A stretch of DNA of 41,099 bases from positions 9,772 through 50,870 of the forward strand of contig CAJTMZ010000014.1 in NCBI GenBank assembly GCA_910577445.1, written 5' to 3'. The position numbers and the translations under genes were made by a program. The number at the start of each line of letters is the position of its first letter. Position 1 is the stretch's first letter. Below, piece after piece: positions 8,383 to 16,555 of this stretch. Under the pieces are notes generated by a model. It saw nothing but the letters and a program-made list of their open reading frames with translations. It was not told the origin of the DNA and did not search any database. Source of the DNA: an uncultured Lachnospiraceae bacterium (lineage in GTDB: Bacteria > Bacillota > Clostridia > Lachnospirales > Lachnospiraceae).

Positions 8383-9282
8383 TTACGGACGAATCCCCGG
8401 CTGCGCTTTTTTGATGCCGTCAGGCTCTATCACAATCAGACGCTGTTTATAAAGATTCCCCACCGCCCGTTTAAATTCGTTTTTACTCATGCCGGTTTTG
8501 CTGCGTATCAGCTCCGCGTCGGCCTTGTCGTTAAAAGGAAGGCTTCCGCCGCCCTCTTCCAGCATTTTCATCACGATTTCGGCGTCTTTCCCCATCTGGA
8601 TATATGCCTTTTCCCGGAGACTCAGGCAGAGCTTTCCGTCCTCCAGAACTTCCGTCACCCGCGCGCTCACCTTATCTCCCACCCCGATTCCGGCGGCGGG
8701 CTCCTTTTTGGGAATCATCGCGCTGTAACGGTCGTCCACCGCTACAAAAATGCCGAATTTATCTATCGCCTCGTAAACCCTTCCCTCTACCCTGTCGTCC
8801 TTTTTATAAGCGCTGTCGGTCTGCAGATAAGGGTACACTTTCATGGTGGTGCACAGCCTGTCGCTCTTGTCAATGTATAAGGCAACCAGACATTCCTCCC
8901 CGGGCTTTAAGCTTCCCGTCTGCTCCTTAAAGGGCAGAAGCAAATCCTTTTCCAGCGACCAGCCAAGGAACGCGCCGATATTTCCCACTTCTTTGACCGT
9001 AAGAACCGCCGTTTCCCCCACGGTAAGCTCCGTCTGCCTTGTGGTCGCTATCAGACGGTCCTCGGAATCCCTGTAAATAAAAACGTCCAGAGCGTCTCCG
9101 ATTTCCGCGTTCTCCGGCACCTCTTTCCCCGGAAGGAGTACTCTCTCCTCCGAATCCTTCGCCCCCCTTGCCGCGTTTTGGGCGGCGCAGACGGCTTCCT
9201 CCCCGGTTACGTCCGCAAGATACACGCCGAAAGTAACCTTTTTCACTATTGTAAGCTCCTGTCTTTTTCCCAGTTCTATCAT
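8383..9282 (-). CDS. cvfB: CvfB-type S1 RNA-binding protein
   Basis: This 299-residue protein has the order of the CvfB/YitL family: tandem S1-like OB folds (about 1-220), including the S1 motif GRVYEAIDKFGIFVAVDDRY, and a C-terminal winged helix (about 235-290, with the stretch SKTGMSKNEFKRAVGNLYKQ). In Staphylococcus aureus CvfB binds RNA and affects virulence gene expression. The role in Clostridia is unproven. It lies 60 bp after the thioesterase gene and just before a CPBP gene on the same strand. Confidence 0.88.
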   Translation of the reverse strand: MIELGKRQELTIVKKVTFGVYLADVTGEEAVCAAQNAARGAKDSEERVLLPGKEVPENAEIGDALDVFIYRDSEDRLIATTRQTELTVGETAVLTVKEVGNIGAFLGWSLEKDLLLPFKEQTGSLKPGEECLVALYIDKSDRLCTTMKVYPYLQTDSAYKKDDRVEGRVYEAIDKFGIFVAVDDRYSAMIPKKEPAAGIGVGDKVSARVTEVLEDGKLCLSLREKAYIQMGKDAEIVMKMLEEGGGSLPFNDKADAELIRSKTGMSKNEFKRAVGNLYKQRLIVIEPDGIKKAQPGIRP

Positions 9283-9342
9283 AATTTCCCTGTTTCCTTT
9301 CTTTTTATAAGAACCGGCTCTTCTTATGCCAATTCTTAACCG

Positions 9343-10068
9343 CTACACCGACTCTCCTCCCGCTTCGCACAGCTCTACCGCACAGCAGACAACCCCCTTG
9401 TCGTCCTTCAACACCACTACGGATTTCCCGTCCTCTAAAGCCGCCGTGCAGGGAACCAGCACTTCCCCAAGCATTACCTGCTTTTTGTATTCCGCCCGGA
9501 GCTGCCTTACCTGAAAGCTGCTCCCCAGGCTGTCCATGGCGATTCTCACAAACTGACCGTTATTCACATGGTGATTGACGTCAAGGTGGTGGGCTCTGAC
9601 CGTAACTGGCTCTCCTTCCCTTAATTCTTCCGGAATACGGATTTTTCTGGGCGCGTATTCCATTTCCATTCTGGGCTCAAGGACATACTTTTCAAGCATC
9701 TCGGGGGTGGGCTTCGCCGGTTTGCCGGTTTCTGTGTCAAGAAGGCTCCAGATGGTGTTCGCGTAGGCCAGATTCTTCCCTTCCCCGTCTTTCATCACAA
9801 AATTTCTGTATCCCACGAAGGCTTTAAACTCATAGGGAAAAGTCCCCACCGTAACCGTCTCGCCCAGCTTCGGATAGCGCTCCACCACAATCTGCCAGGA
9901 TGACATCACCCATACCATATGAAGTTGTCTCAGATATTCCACACCAAGCCCCAAATCCTCCGACTGGAAAGTAGAGCAGTCCTGAAAATAATCAAGCAGG
10001 GACTCAAGCCGCAAATGTCCCCTTTCGTCCAGTTCGCTGTATCTTATTCTGCTTTGATAGCTGTACAT
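9343..10068 (-). CDS. acyl-ACP thioesterase (FatA/FatB-like)
   Basis: This 241-residue, cytoplasmic, double hot-dog protein is predicted to release fatty acids from acyl carrier protein. The N-terminal hot dog (SRIRYSELDERGHLRLESLL) and C-terminal hot dog (AHHLDVNHHVNNGQF, the N-x-H-x-N-N type active-site region) match the acyl-ACP thioesterase family. AAGGAG is well placed before the ATG. The promoter shares its -35 with that of the divergent tRNA gene. Confidence 0.9.
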   Translation of the reverse strand: MYSYQSRIRYSELDERGHLRLESLLDYFQDCSTFQSEDLGLGVEYLRQLHMVWVMSSWQIVVERYPKLGETVTVGTFPYEFKAFVGYRNFVMKDGEGKNLAYANTIWSLLDTETGKPAKPTPEMLEKYVLEPRMEMEYAPRKIRIPEELREGEPVTVRAHHLDVNHHVNNGQFVRIAMDSLGSSFQVRQLRAEYKKQVMLGEVLVPCTAALEDGKSVVVLKDDKGVVCCAVELCEAGGESV

Positions 10069-10095
10069 AATTTTACTCCTTTTTTTCTACTTTAT

Positions 10096-10123
10096 ATCTT
10101 AACACAGAATTTTCTCTTGACAA
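10096..10123 (-). promoter_or_regulatory. promoter of the thioesterase gene
   Basis: On the minus strand TTGTCA (10118-10123) and TAAGAT (10096-10101) are 16 bp apart. The -35 lies over the opposite-strand TTGACA used for tRNA-Gly. Confidence 0.45.
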
Positions 10124-10146
10124 GTCATACTTGGAAATTGTACAAT
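10117..10146 (+). promoter_or_regulatory. sigma-A promoter of tRNA-Gly
   Basis: A perfect TTGACA (10117-10122) and TACAAT (10141-10146) are separated by 18 bp. Transcription would begin about 35 bases before the mature tRNA 5' end. Confidence 0.7.
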
Positions 10147-10187
10147 AGGATTTGCGAGTGGGATTTAAATTGTATACAGATTATTTT

Positions 10188-10258
10188 GCGGGTGTAGTTC
10201 AATGGTAGAACACCAGCCTTCCAAGCTGGACACGTGGGTTCGATTCCCATCACCCGCT
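10188..10258 (+). tRNA. tRNA-Gly (anticodon TCC)
   Basis: A full cloverleaf can be folded by eye. The acceptor GCGGGTG pairs with CACCCGC, the D stem is GTTC/GAAC, the anticodon stem CCAGC/GCTGG encloses CTTCCAA (anticodon TCC), and the T arm is TGGG-TTCGATT-CCCA. The discriminator base is T, as is usual for Gram-positive tRNA-Gly. The 3' CCA is not encoded, so it must be added after processing. Confidence 0.97.
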
Positions 10259-10271
10259 TTTTATTTTTGTC

Positions 10272-10304
10272 GGGAAGCCTCAAATATAGGGCTTCTTATT
10301 TTTT
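10272..10304 (+). terminator. terminator after tRNA-Gly
   Basis: GAAGCC (10274-10279) pairs with GGCTTC (10290-10295) and is followed by TTATTTTTT. The tRNA is therefore a single-gene transcript. Confidence 0.75.
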
Positions 10305-10432
10305 GCCAGTCGCAAACCACAATATATAGCCTCAATCCATAAAATACCATCAAAATATATGTATATTGCTATGGAAATTGTTCCCAGAATGTTATATAAT
10401 GACACTATTGCAGTTACGAAAGGAAAATTATA

Positions 10433-11299
10433 ATGAACAAAAGATACAAATCGGTTATCACATTGCTTCTCGTTCTCGCTCTTGGCCTGTCCGTTTTCAC
10501 ACCGCTTCAGGCGGCCACCAAAAAGCCCATAGATTATTCTCCCGTATTTGATGCGGAATATTACTATAAAGCTTATCCCGATTTACACAAAAGCGTCAAA
10601 AATACCCCGGCAGCTCTCCTTGCGCATTTCACGGAGGTGGGTATGAAAGAAGGCCGCAGCGGAAACGCTTCCTTTAACGTCAGAGCTTATATGGCAAACA
10701 ACTTAGACCTTCTTCCCATCTACGGGGTAAAAGATTTAAGCGTCTATTATTTACATTATATTTCTACCGGAAAAGCGGAAGGCCGAACCGCAGTTTACAA
10801 AGACGGCACGCAGCCGCCGGAAGGCGCTCTGTCCTCCTATTCGACCACTTACGATGTGACGGAAGAACGGGCCGTAAACGTGGAGCTTGCGGCTTCCAAC
10901 ATTGACGGCCTCGTGATTGAACCAGGGAAAAAATTTTCTTTCAGCAATTCCATCGGTTCCAGAACACTTGCAAACGGATACGTGGTTGCTCCCTCCTTTG
11001 CCAGCGGACGGGTTGTTTCAAGCGTTGGCGGCGGTATCTGTCAGGTTTCCTCCACCATCCATGTGGCGATGCTCCTTGCGGGCATTTCCCCTACTCAGCG
11101 CTACGCCCACTCTCTTCCGGTTGATTATGTGCCAAAAGGATTAGATTCCGCAATCGTGGAAGGCTATAAGGATTTGACCTTTACCAACAATTTCGATTAC
11201 GCAATTCGGATTAACGCCGCCGTGGAAGACGGTGTCCTGACCGTTACTTTCTCCCGTCAGGAGCCCTCGGCCGATACAGGGGCAAAAACCGGAACCTGA
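10433..11299 (+). CDS. secreted VanW family protein with two N-terminal repeats
   Basis: This 288-residue protein has a signal peptide (about 1-29) and a C-terminal VanW domain (about 150-275, with SVGGGICQVSSTIHVAML and YAHSLPVDYVP). VanW occurs in some vancomycin-resistance clusters but its biochemistry is unknown, and no van genes are present here. Residues about 36-125 hold two related modules of about 45 residues, each starting F-x-x-x-Y/A-Y and ending in H-F/Y-x-x-x-G-x-x-E-G-R (HFTEVGMKEGR and HYISTGKAEGR). AAAGGA lies 9 bases before the ATG, and a TATAAT occurs about 35-40 bp upstream without a clear -35. A terminator follows. Confidence 0.87.
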   Translation: MNKRYKSVITLLLVLALGLSVFTPLQAATKKPIDYSPVFDAEYYYKAYPDLHKSVKNTPAALLAHFTEVGMKEGRSGNASFNVRAYMANNLDLLPIYGVKDLSVYYLHYISTGKAEGRTAVYKDGTQPPEGALSSYSTTYDVTEERAVNVELAASNIDGLVIEPGKKFSFSNSIGSRTLANGYVVAPSFASGRVVSSVGGGICQVSSTIHVAMLLAGISPTQRYAHSLPVDYVPKGLDSAIVEGYKDLTFTNNFDYAIRINAAVEDGVLTVTFSRQEPSADTGAKTGT

Positions 11300-11308
11300 A
11301 AATTTTTC

Positions 11309-11348
11309 AGAGGCTGTGGACATGTTCTGTTTCCCACAGCCTCTTTTT
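11309..11348 (+). terminator. terminator after the VanW gene
   Basis: GAGGCTGTGG (11310-11319) pairs with CCACAGCCTC (11334-11343), followed by TTTTTCT. Confidence 0.85.
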
Positions 11349-11354
11349 CTATAC

Positions 11355-12365
11355 TTAAATATCCTGCTGCACGTTCTCCTTCTTTTCCCGGTACACTTTC
11401 GAATAAATAAACACCATAAATATCATATTAAGTCCAATCAGCACCGGAACATCCACCCAGCGGTAGACGTTGTTTTCAATAGCTGACGCACCGCCTCCAA
11501 CAACCGCGGCCATATTGTTGTTGATATAATGCATCACCACAGGCACCCAGATATTTTCCGTTTTCAGATATCCGTAGCCAAAGAAAATACTGTAGCTTAC
11601 GCAGGTAACAATCTGAAGAATAACGCTGATATGCCATGTGTCAGGGCTGTAATAGAAAATATTAATCGGAAGATGCCACAATCCCCAGACAACGCCCAGG
11701 AAAAGAACCCCGGCCTTTTTCCCGAAACGCTTCTGCAAAAGAGGCTGGAAAAAATAACGCCAGCCGTATTCCTCCCCGAAAAACGCCGTAAAGGCAAAGA
11801 AAAAATTAAGCGCAACCGCTCCTATCATTATCCATGTATCAAGCGATGCAAACATTTCCACGAACACATTTACCTGCCCGTCAAATGCCATACCGATAAA
11901 AAACCTCAAAAGATAAAGAGCGAAAAACAGCAGTATATAAAGCCCCGATTTTGCCCCTTTCCTTCCGGTCAGCCGGATTCCATAGAGGGCGCGCGTTTCC
12001 TTTTTTTCCACCAGAAGCATTATAAGGCATATAACGCTCAATATCATAAGGGGAATCTGACATATAACCGCCCATCCCAGTTGCGGCGTGAAAATGCTGG
12101 CAATGGCACATACCATCTGCAGCACGGTAGCCACCAGAAAGGTATAATAAAATTTCTTAGGGAACGGCTTTTCCTTATCCCTTGTAAAGAGCAGGGCAAG
12201 CATAACGCCCGCCGCCGGATAAAACATCTGGGCGGTCGGAAAAGCTGACACATCGCTTCCCTGATAGTAGCCGATACCCATCAGAATACCCATCAAAACG
12301 GGCAGTCCGAAAGCAACCGCTACAAAAATCTTTAATTGTTTCTTTTCAACATCCGTAAAGCTCAT
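11355..12365 (-). CDS. CPBP family intramembrane metalloprotease-type protein
   Basis: This is a multi-pass membrane protein of about 336 residues. The family motif appears as FFGEEYGWRYFFQPLL and the second as GVVWGLWHLPINIFYY, the classic EExxxR and FxxxH positions. About eight hydrophobic segments are seen. An ATG at 12365 preceded by GAGGAGG is preferred over an in-frame start 33 bases upstream inside the previous gene. The start follows the stop codon of the upstream gene by one base, so translation is coupled. It forms a cassette with the XRE regulator and the membrane protein gene upstream. Similar cassettes are often discussed with peptide immunity, but no bacteriocin gene is seen. 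Confidence 0.88.
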   Translation of the reverse strand: MSFTDVEKKQLKIFVAVAFGLPVLMGILMGIGYYQGSDVSAFPTAQMFYPAAGVMLALLFTRDKEKPFPKKFYYTFLVATVLQMVCAIASIFTPQLGWAVICQIPLMILSVICLIMLLVEKKETRALYGIRLTGRKGAKSGLYILLFFALYLLRFFIGMAFDGQVNVFVEMFASLDTWIMIGAVALNFFFAFTAFFGEEYGWRYFFQPLLQKRFGKKAGVLFLGVVWGLWHLPINIFYYSPDTWHISVILQIVTCVSYSIFFGYGYLKTENIWVPVVMHYINNNMAAVVGGGASAIENNVYRWVDVPVLIGLNMIFMVFIYSKVYREKKENVQQDI

Positions 12366-12366
12366 T

Positions 12367-12867
12367 TCATAAATCCTCCTCATCCTCATTTTCTTCATAT
12401 GTCTGACTGGCCAGTTTTTCTTCCCGTTTTTTTGTTATTGTCCCCAAAATCACAAAGGTCACAAAACATACGATAAAGATGTAAAGCATTGTAATCGCCG
12501 TATCGGCCGCTATGCTGTTCCAGTCCTGTTTCGCCCTGATTCCATTGTAAATCCCGAAAGGCAATCCGAATACCAGCATGGCAATAATACTGTAGCGCAG
12601 GTAAGCTTTTACGCCGGGCACCTTTCTCGACTGGTAGGTCCACACTCCCTTCCGCATCCATCCCGCCACTACAATCACGCTGGTAACCATAAACACCACC
12701 AATTCTCCCGCCAAATGCTTCCCGCCGCCTTCGATAAAAAAGGCCTGTATGATAATCGCTGCAAGAAGCATATAATACATGGCCCAGAACCCGATGTGCT
12801 CCACCTCCATGATGTCTCTTTCCTGTCTTTCATCCACCTTTTTCTCAAACCACTTAAATTTTTTCAT
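12367..12867 (-). CDS. four-helix membrane protein (DUF6773-like)
   Basis: This 166-residue protein has a charged N-terminus (KKFKWFEKKVDERQERD), four hydrophobic segments (about 30-45, 55-70, 90-105 and 120-143) and an acidic C-terminal tail. It resembles a family of small membrane proteins found with XRE regulators and CPBP proteases in Clostridia. The function is unknown. GAGGTGGG precedes the ATG. It is the middle gene of the cassette, between the XRE gene (65 bp gap) and the CPBP gene (coupled). Confidence 0.7.
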   Translation of the reverse strand: MKKFKWFEKKVDERQERDIMEVEHIGFWAMYYMLLAAIIIQAFFIEGGGKHLAGELVVFMVTSVIVVAGWMRKGVWTYQSRKVPGVKAYLRYSIIAMLVFGLPFGIYNGIRAKQDWNSIAADTAITMLYIFIVCFVTFVILGTITKKREEKLASQTYEENEDEEDL

Positions 12868-12932
12868 GCACCCACCTCACTGTATCCTGCTTTTTACTTT
12901 CTCTGTGTAAAAATGCTGCGCCGGATACCGCT

Positions 12933-13133
12933 TTAACCGTCCGGCTCCCAGAACAGGTCGTTGAGCGTTCTGTCTAAAGCCTTGCATATGGAAATGCATA
13001 ACTGCAAAGACGGATTGAACTTCCCGGCTTCTATCATGCTGATGGTCTGCCTGCTGACGCTTATCAAATCCGCCAGTTGCTCCTGAGATAAATCCTTTTC
13101 TATCCTGGCAATCTTCATCCTTTTGTTCTTCAA
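12933..13133 (-). CDS. small XRE-family transcriptional regulator
   Basis: This 66-residue protein is a single helix-turn-helix_3 domain of the YozG type (LSQEQLADLISVSRQTISMI then EAGKFNPSLQLCISICKALD). It has no ligand domain. The TTG start at 13133 has GGAGG six bases upstream. The short regulator before a membrane protein and a CPBP protease suggests it controls the cassette, probably including itself. Confidence 0.88.
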   Translation of the reverse strand: MKNKRMKIARIEKDLSQEQLADLISVSRQTISMIEAGKFNPSLQLCISICKALDRTLNDLFWEPDG

Positions 13134-13211
13134 CCATTACCTCCTTCCTTTCGATATTATACGCATTTAACATTTTTATTCCTCTATTATTACTTCATAT
13201 TTACATTACAT

Positions 13212-13240
13212 ATAATATATTATATTTTAATTTATGTCAA
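13212..13240 (-). promoter_or_regulatory. promoter of the XRE cassette with palindrome over the -10
   Basis: Minus-strand TTGACA (13235-13240) and TATTAT (13212-13217) have a 17-bp spacer. A perfect 16-bp palindrome ATATAATATATTATAT (13210-13225) covers the -10 and is a candidate operator. The surroundings are extremely AT-rich, so chance palindromes are possible. Confidence 0.55.
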
Positions 13241-13312
13241 TTATATTTTACATATTATGATATAAAAATCAAACTGTCACCTGCAGAACCGCGTTTTGAA
13301 AATCCGTTATTT

Positions 13313-14677
13313 TTACACCACCTTATGTTCCATCCACTTCCCGCTTTTAAACCGCACAGAACAAATAACCGCCCTCACGCCCCAGTCCGCAAACATTCCA
13401 ATCCACACGGCAATCAATCCGAAACGGAACAGGTGCACCAGCAAAAGGCACAGGCTGACCCGGCAAATCCACATAGCGGCAATGGACATTCCCATAAAAA
13501 AATTCACATCCCCTGCGGCCCGCATTCCGTAAGCCGGCACGAACGCCGGAACCCAGAAAAGGGGCTTGAAAATGGTAATCCACCCCATCATCGCAATACA
13601 CAGGGCTGCGCTCTCAGGCTCCATCGCGCCGATGACCGTAACCGGACGCGCGGCGGCGTACACCAAAAGACAGTTTGCTATCATACAGATTTCCGCCCAC
13701 AGGGTAATCTTTTTAATATAATAGACCGCTTCCTCCCTCTCCCCCGCTCCGATGCACTGTCCTATAATGGTAATCATTCCCGTCCCAATTCCCATGGCCA
13801 TAATCCCGTTCAAAATTTCCAGAATATTCACCATCGCCTGAGCGGCAATCACAGCCGTTCCCATAGTGGAAACCGTGGACTGGATTGCAAGCTTTCCAAA
13901 CTGAAACATACCGTTTTCTATTCCTGAAGGCACACCCACGGATAAAACCTTCCTAATCAGCTTCCTGTCGGGTCTGATTTTCAGATAATCCCTCACGCAA
14001 ATCACCTGCCCCGGCCTGCGCAGATACAAAAGCACCACCACGGCGCAGAAAGCGCGTGAAATAAGTGTGGCAACGGCCACGCCTGCAACGCCAAGATGCA
14101 GTACCCAGATAAAAAACGCGTTTCCCCCGATATTCAGAAAATTGGAGATTATCGAAATTGTCATGGGTCTTTTGGAATTTCCCCAGGAACGGTAAATAGC
14201 GGCTCCCGCATTATACAACCCGATAAAGGGAAAAGATAACGCCGTATAAAAAAAGTACGTTGCGGAGGCATCCATAACCGCGTTTTCCACTTCTCCAAAC
14301 ACCAGGCCAAGGAGTCTTCTGTTTCCCGCAAGGCAGACCAGCATAATAAAGACGGATATTATAAAAACAACCAGCAGCATTTGCTTTGCCGACTGGTTTG
14401 CCTTTTCCCCATCCTTTTTCCCGATGTACTGCGAACAGACGATAGAGCCTCCCGCCGCGAGCGCAGAAAAAGCCTGGATAAGCAGAATATTAATGGAATC
14501 CACCAGGGATACCGCCGACATTGCCACCGGCCCCACATTGCTTATCATAAGCGTGTCCGCCATACCCATCAGACAGTTTAAAAGCTGTTCTATCATAAGC
14601 GGAATCAGCAATGCCCGGATTTGGGCATTGCTGAACATATGCTTTGTATATCTGTTATTTATCTTTCTGTTTTTCAT
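13313..14677 (-). CDS. MATE family efflux transporter
   Basis: This is a 12-helix sodium- or proton-driven exporter of 454 residues. The family start PLMIEQLLNCLMGMADTLMI, an internal duplication of six-helix halves and the loop motif AAGGSIVCSQYIGKK are typical of the NorM/DinF-related MATE group. It is the last gene of a run that includes a heterodimeric ABC exporter. Substrates cannot be predicted. The ribosome site is weak. Confidence 0.92.
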   Translation of the reverse strand: MKNRKINNRYTKHMFSNAQIRALLIPLMIEQLLNCLMGMADTLMISNVGPVAMSAVSLVDSINILLIQAFSALAAGGSIVCSQYIGKKDGEKANQSAKQMLLVVFIISVFIMLVCLAGNRRLLGLVFGEVENAVMDASATYFFYTALSFPFIGLYNAGAAIYRSWGNSKRPMTISIISNFLNIGGNAFFIWVLHLGVAGVAVATLISRAFCAVVVLLYLRRPGQVICVRDYLKIRPDRKLIRKVLSVGVPSGIENGMFQFGKLAIQSTVSTMGTAVIAAQAMVNILEILNGIMAMGIGTGMITIIGQCIGAGEREEAVYYIKKITLWAEICMIANCLLVYAAARPVTVIGAMEPESAALCIAMMGWITIFKPLFWVPAFVPAYGMRAAGDVNFFMGMSIAAMWICRVSLCLLLVHLFRFGLIAVWIGMFADWGVRAVICSVRFKSGKWMEHKVV

Positions 14678-14765
14678 TATAAACCGTTCTTCGCTTCTTC
14701 CTTATTTTCTTGCGAACTGCAGCCTTACGGCAAGCGCCGCGGCCATCTTTGCATAACCGGCAGCC

Positions 14766-16547
14766 TTATGCAATGGCAAACTGGCTGTTATACAGCTCCG
14801 CGTAAAATCCCTTTTTCGCGAGAAGCTCTTTATGACTGCCCTGCTCGATAATATGACCGTCCTTCATCACTAAAATCACGTCCGCGTTTTTGATGGTGGA
14901 AAGCCTGTGGGCAACAATAAAGCTGGTCCGTCCCTCCATCATGGCCGCAAAGGCCTTCTGAATCCTGATTTCCGTCCGGGTATCGATAGAGGACGTGGCC
15001 TCGTCCAGTATCAGCATGGGCGGCAGGCTCAGCATCACCCTTGTGATACATAAAAGCTGCTTCTGGCCGCCGGAGAGGCTTCCGCCGTCCTCCCCAATCA
15101 CGGTGTCATACCCGTTCGGAAGCCGCTTGATAAAGCTGTGGGCGTGGGACGCCTTTGCCGCCGCAATGACCTCCTCGTCCGTAGCCTCCGGTTTTCCCAC
15201 AACGATATTTTCCCGGATGGTTCCCCTCTTTAACCAGGTATCCTGCAAAACCATGCCGTAGGAGGTGCGGAGGGATTTCCTTGTGATATTTTTTATGGGA
15301 TTGCCGTCCACGGAAATACTTCCCTCATTTACGTCATAAAATCTCATAAGCAGGTTGATAATGGTCGTCTTGCCGCAGCCCGTAGGCCCGACGATGGCAA
15401 TTCTCTGTCCCGGCTTTACGGAAAGATTCAGACCCGTAATCAGCTCTTTCTCCTTTACATAAGAAAATGAAACGTCTGAAAGCGCCACCTGTCCCCGGAC
15501 ATCCTTCAGCACCACCGCGTCCTCGCTGTCCTTCTTCTCGGGCTGCTCCTCAATCAGCTCAAAAATCCTGGCCGCGCAGGCAAGAGCGTTCTGAAGCTCC
15601 GTAATTACGCCTGAAATCTCATTGAAAGGCTTGGTGTACTGGTTGGCATATGAGAGAAAACAGGTAAGCTGCCCGATGGAAATCCCGCCCCGCAGCGCCG
15701 ACAGAGCGCCGGTGAGCGCCACGCCTGTATAAACCAGACTGTTTACAAACCGGGTACAGGGATTGGTGAGGGAGGAAAAGAAAATCGCCCGGAGGGAATA
15801 CTTTTCCAGCCGTCCGTTAATCTCGTCAAACTTTTCCAGTGTTTTTTCTTCCCTGTTAAAAGCCTGCACCACCTTCTGGTTTCCAATCATTTCATTAATC
15901 AGAGCGGTCTGCTCTCCTCTGGTCTCGGACTGCAGTTTGAACATGGTAAAGGTTTTTTTCGCGATAAAGCTCGCCACGAACAAAGATACCGGGGTGATAA
16001 TCACCACCACCAGAGTAATTCCCACATTCACCGAAAGCATAAATCCCAAGGTTCCCAGAATCGTCACCACGCCGCTGAAAAGCTGGGTAAACCCGATTAA
16101 AAGGCCGTCCGCGAACTGGTCTACATCCGCCACCACACGGCTCATAATATCCCCGTGGGAATGGGAGTCCAGGTAGCCAAGGGGCAGTTCCTCTATCCGC
16201 CGAAACGCCTTTTTCCTGATATCCTGAATCACGTTGTATACAATCTTATTGTTGCAGATATTCATAATCCACTGGGTAAGGGCCGTCAGCGCGATTACAA
16301 TTCCCATCTGCTTTAAAATATAAAACAAGTAAGGCCACGGGCTGGCCACGTCAAGGGACGACGGGTCAAAAATCAGAACCAGCCAGTCCACCGCTCTTCC
16401 CGTCAGAATCGGGAGATACAGCGTAAGCGCCACGGACACAACCGCCATGACAATAGTCAGCGTCACCAGAAATCCGTACGGCTTAATATACCTCAAAACT
16501 TTCCCAAGCGTTTCTTTTTGATTGACAGTTTTTTTCTTCTTATCCAT
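14766..16547 (-). CDS. ABC exporter half-transporter, canonical ATPase site
   Basis: This 593-residue protein has a six-helix transmembrane domain fused to an ATPase (about 350-590). Walker A is VGPTGCGKTT, Walker B is MLILDEATSSID with the catalytic Glu, and the switch is VAHRLST with its His. The signature is LSGGQKQLLCITRV. Together with the next upstream gene it should form a heterodimeric exporter of the BmrCD/TM287-288 kind. I chose ATG 16547 (GAGG upstream). A GTG at 16559 overlapping the previous stop codon is an alternative. Confidence 0.92.
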   Translation of the reverse strand: MDKKKKTVNQKETLGKVLRYIKPYGFLVTLTIVMAVVSVALTLYLPILTGRAVDWLVLIFDPSSLDVASPWPYLFYILKQMGIVIALTALTQWIMNICNNKIVYNVIQDIRKKAFRRIEELPLGYLDSHSHGDIMSRVVADVDQFADGLLIGFTQLFSGVVTILGTLGFMLSVNVGITLVVVIITPVSLFVASFIAKKTFTMFKLQSETRGEQTALINEMIGNQKVVQAFNREEKTLEKFDEINGRLEKYSLRAIFFSSLTNPCTRFVNSLVYTGVALTGALSALRGGISIGQLTCFLSYANQYTKPFNEISGVITELQNALACAARIFELIEEQPEKKDSEDAVVLKDVRGQVALSDVSFSYVKEKELITGLNLSVKPGQRIAIVGPTGCGKTTIINLLMRFYDVNEGSISVDGNPIKNITRKSLRTSYGMVLQDTWLKRGTIRENIVVGKPEATDEEVIAAAKASHAHSFIKRLPNGYDTVIGEDGGSLSGGQKQLLCITRVMLSLPPMLILDEATSSIDTRTEIRIQKAFAAMMEGRTSFIVAHRLSTIKNADVILVMKDGHIIEQGSHKELLAKKGFYAELYNSQFAIA

Positions 16548-16555
16548 GACTTTCC

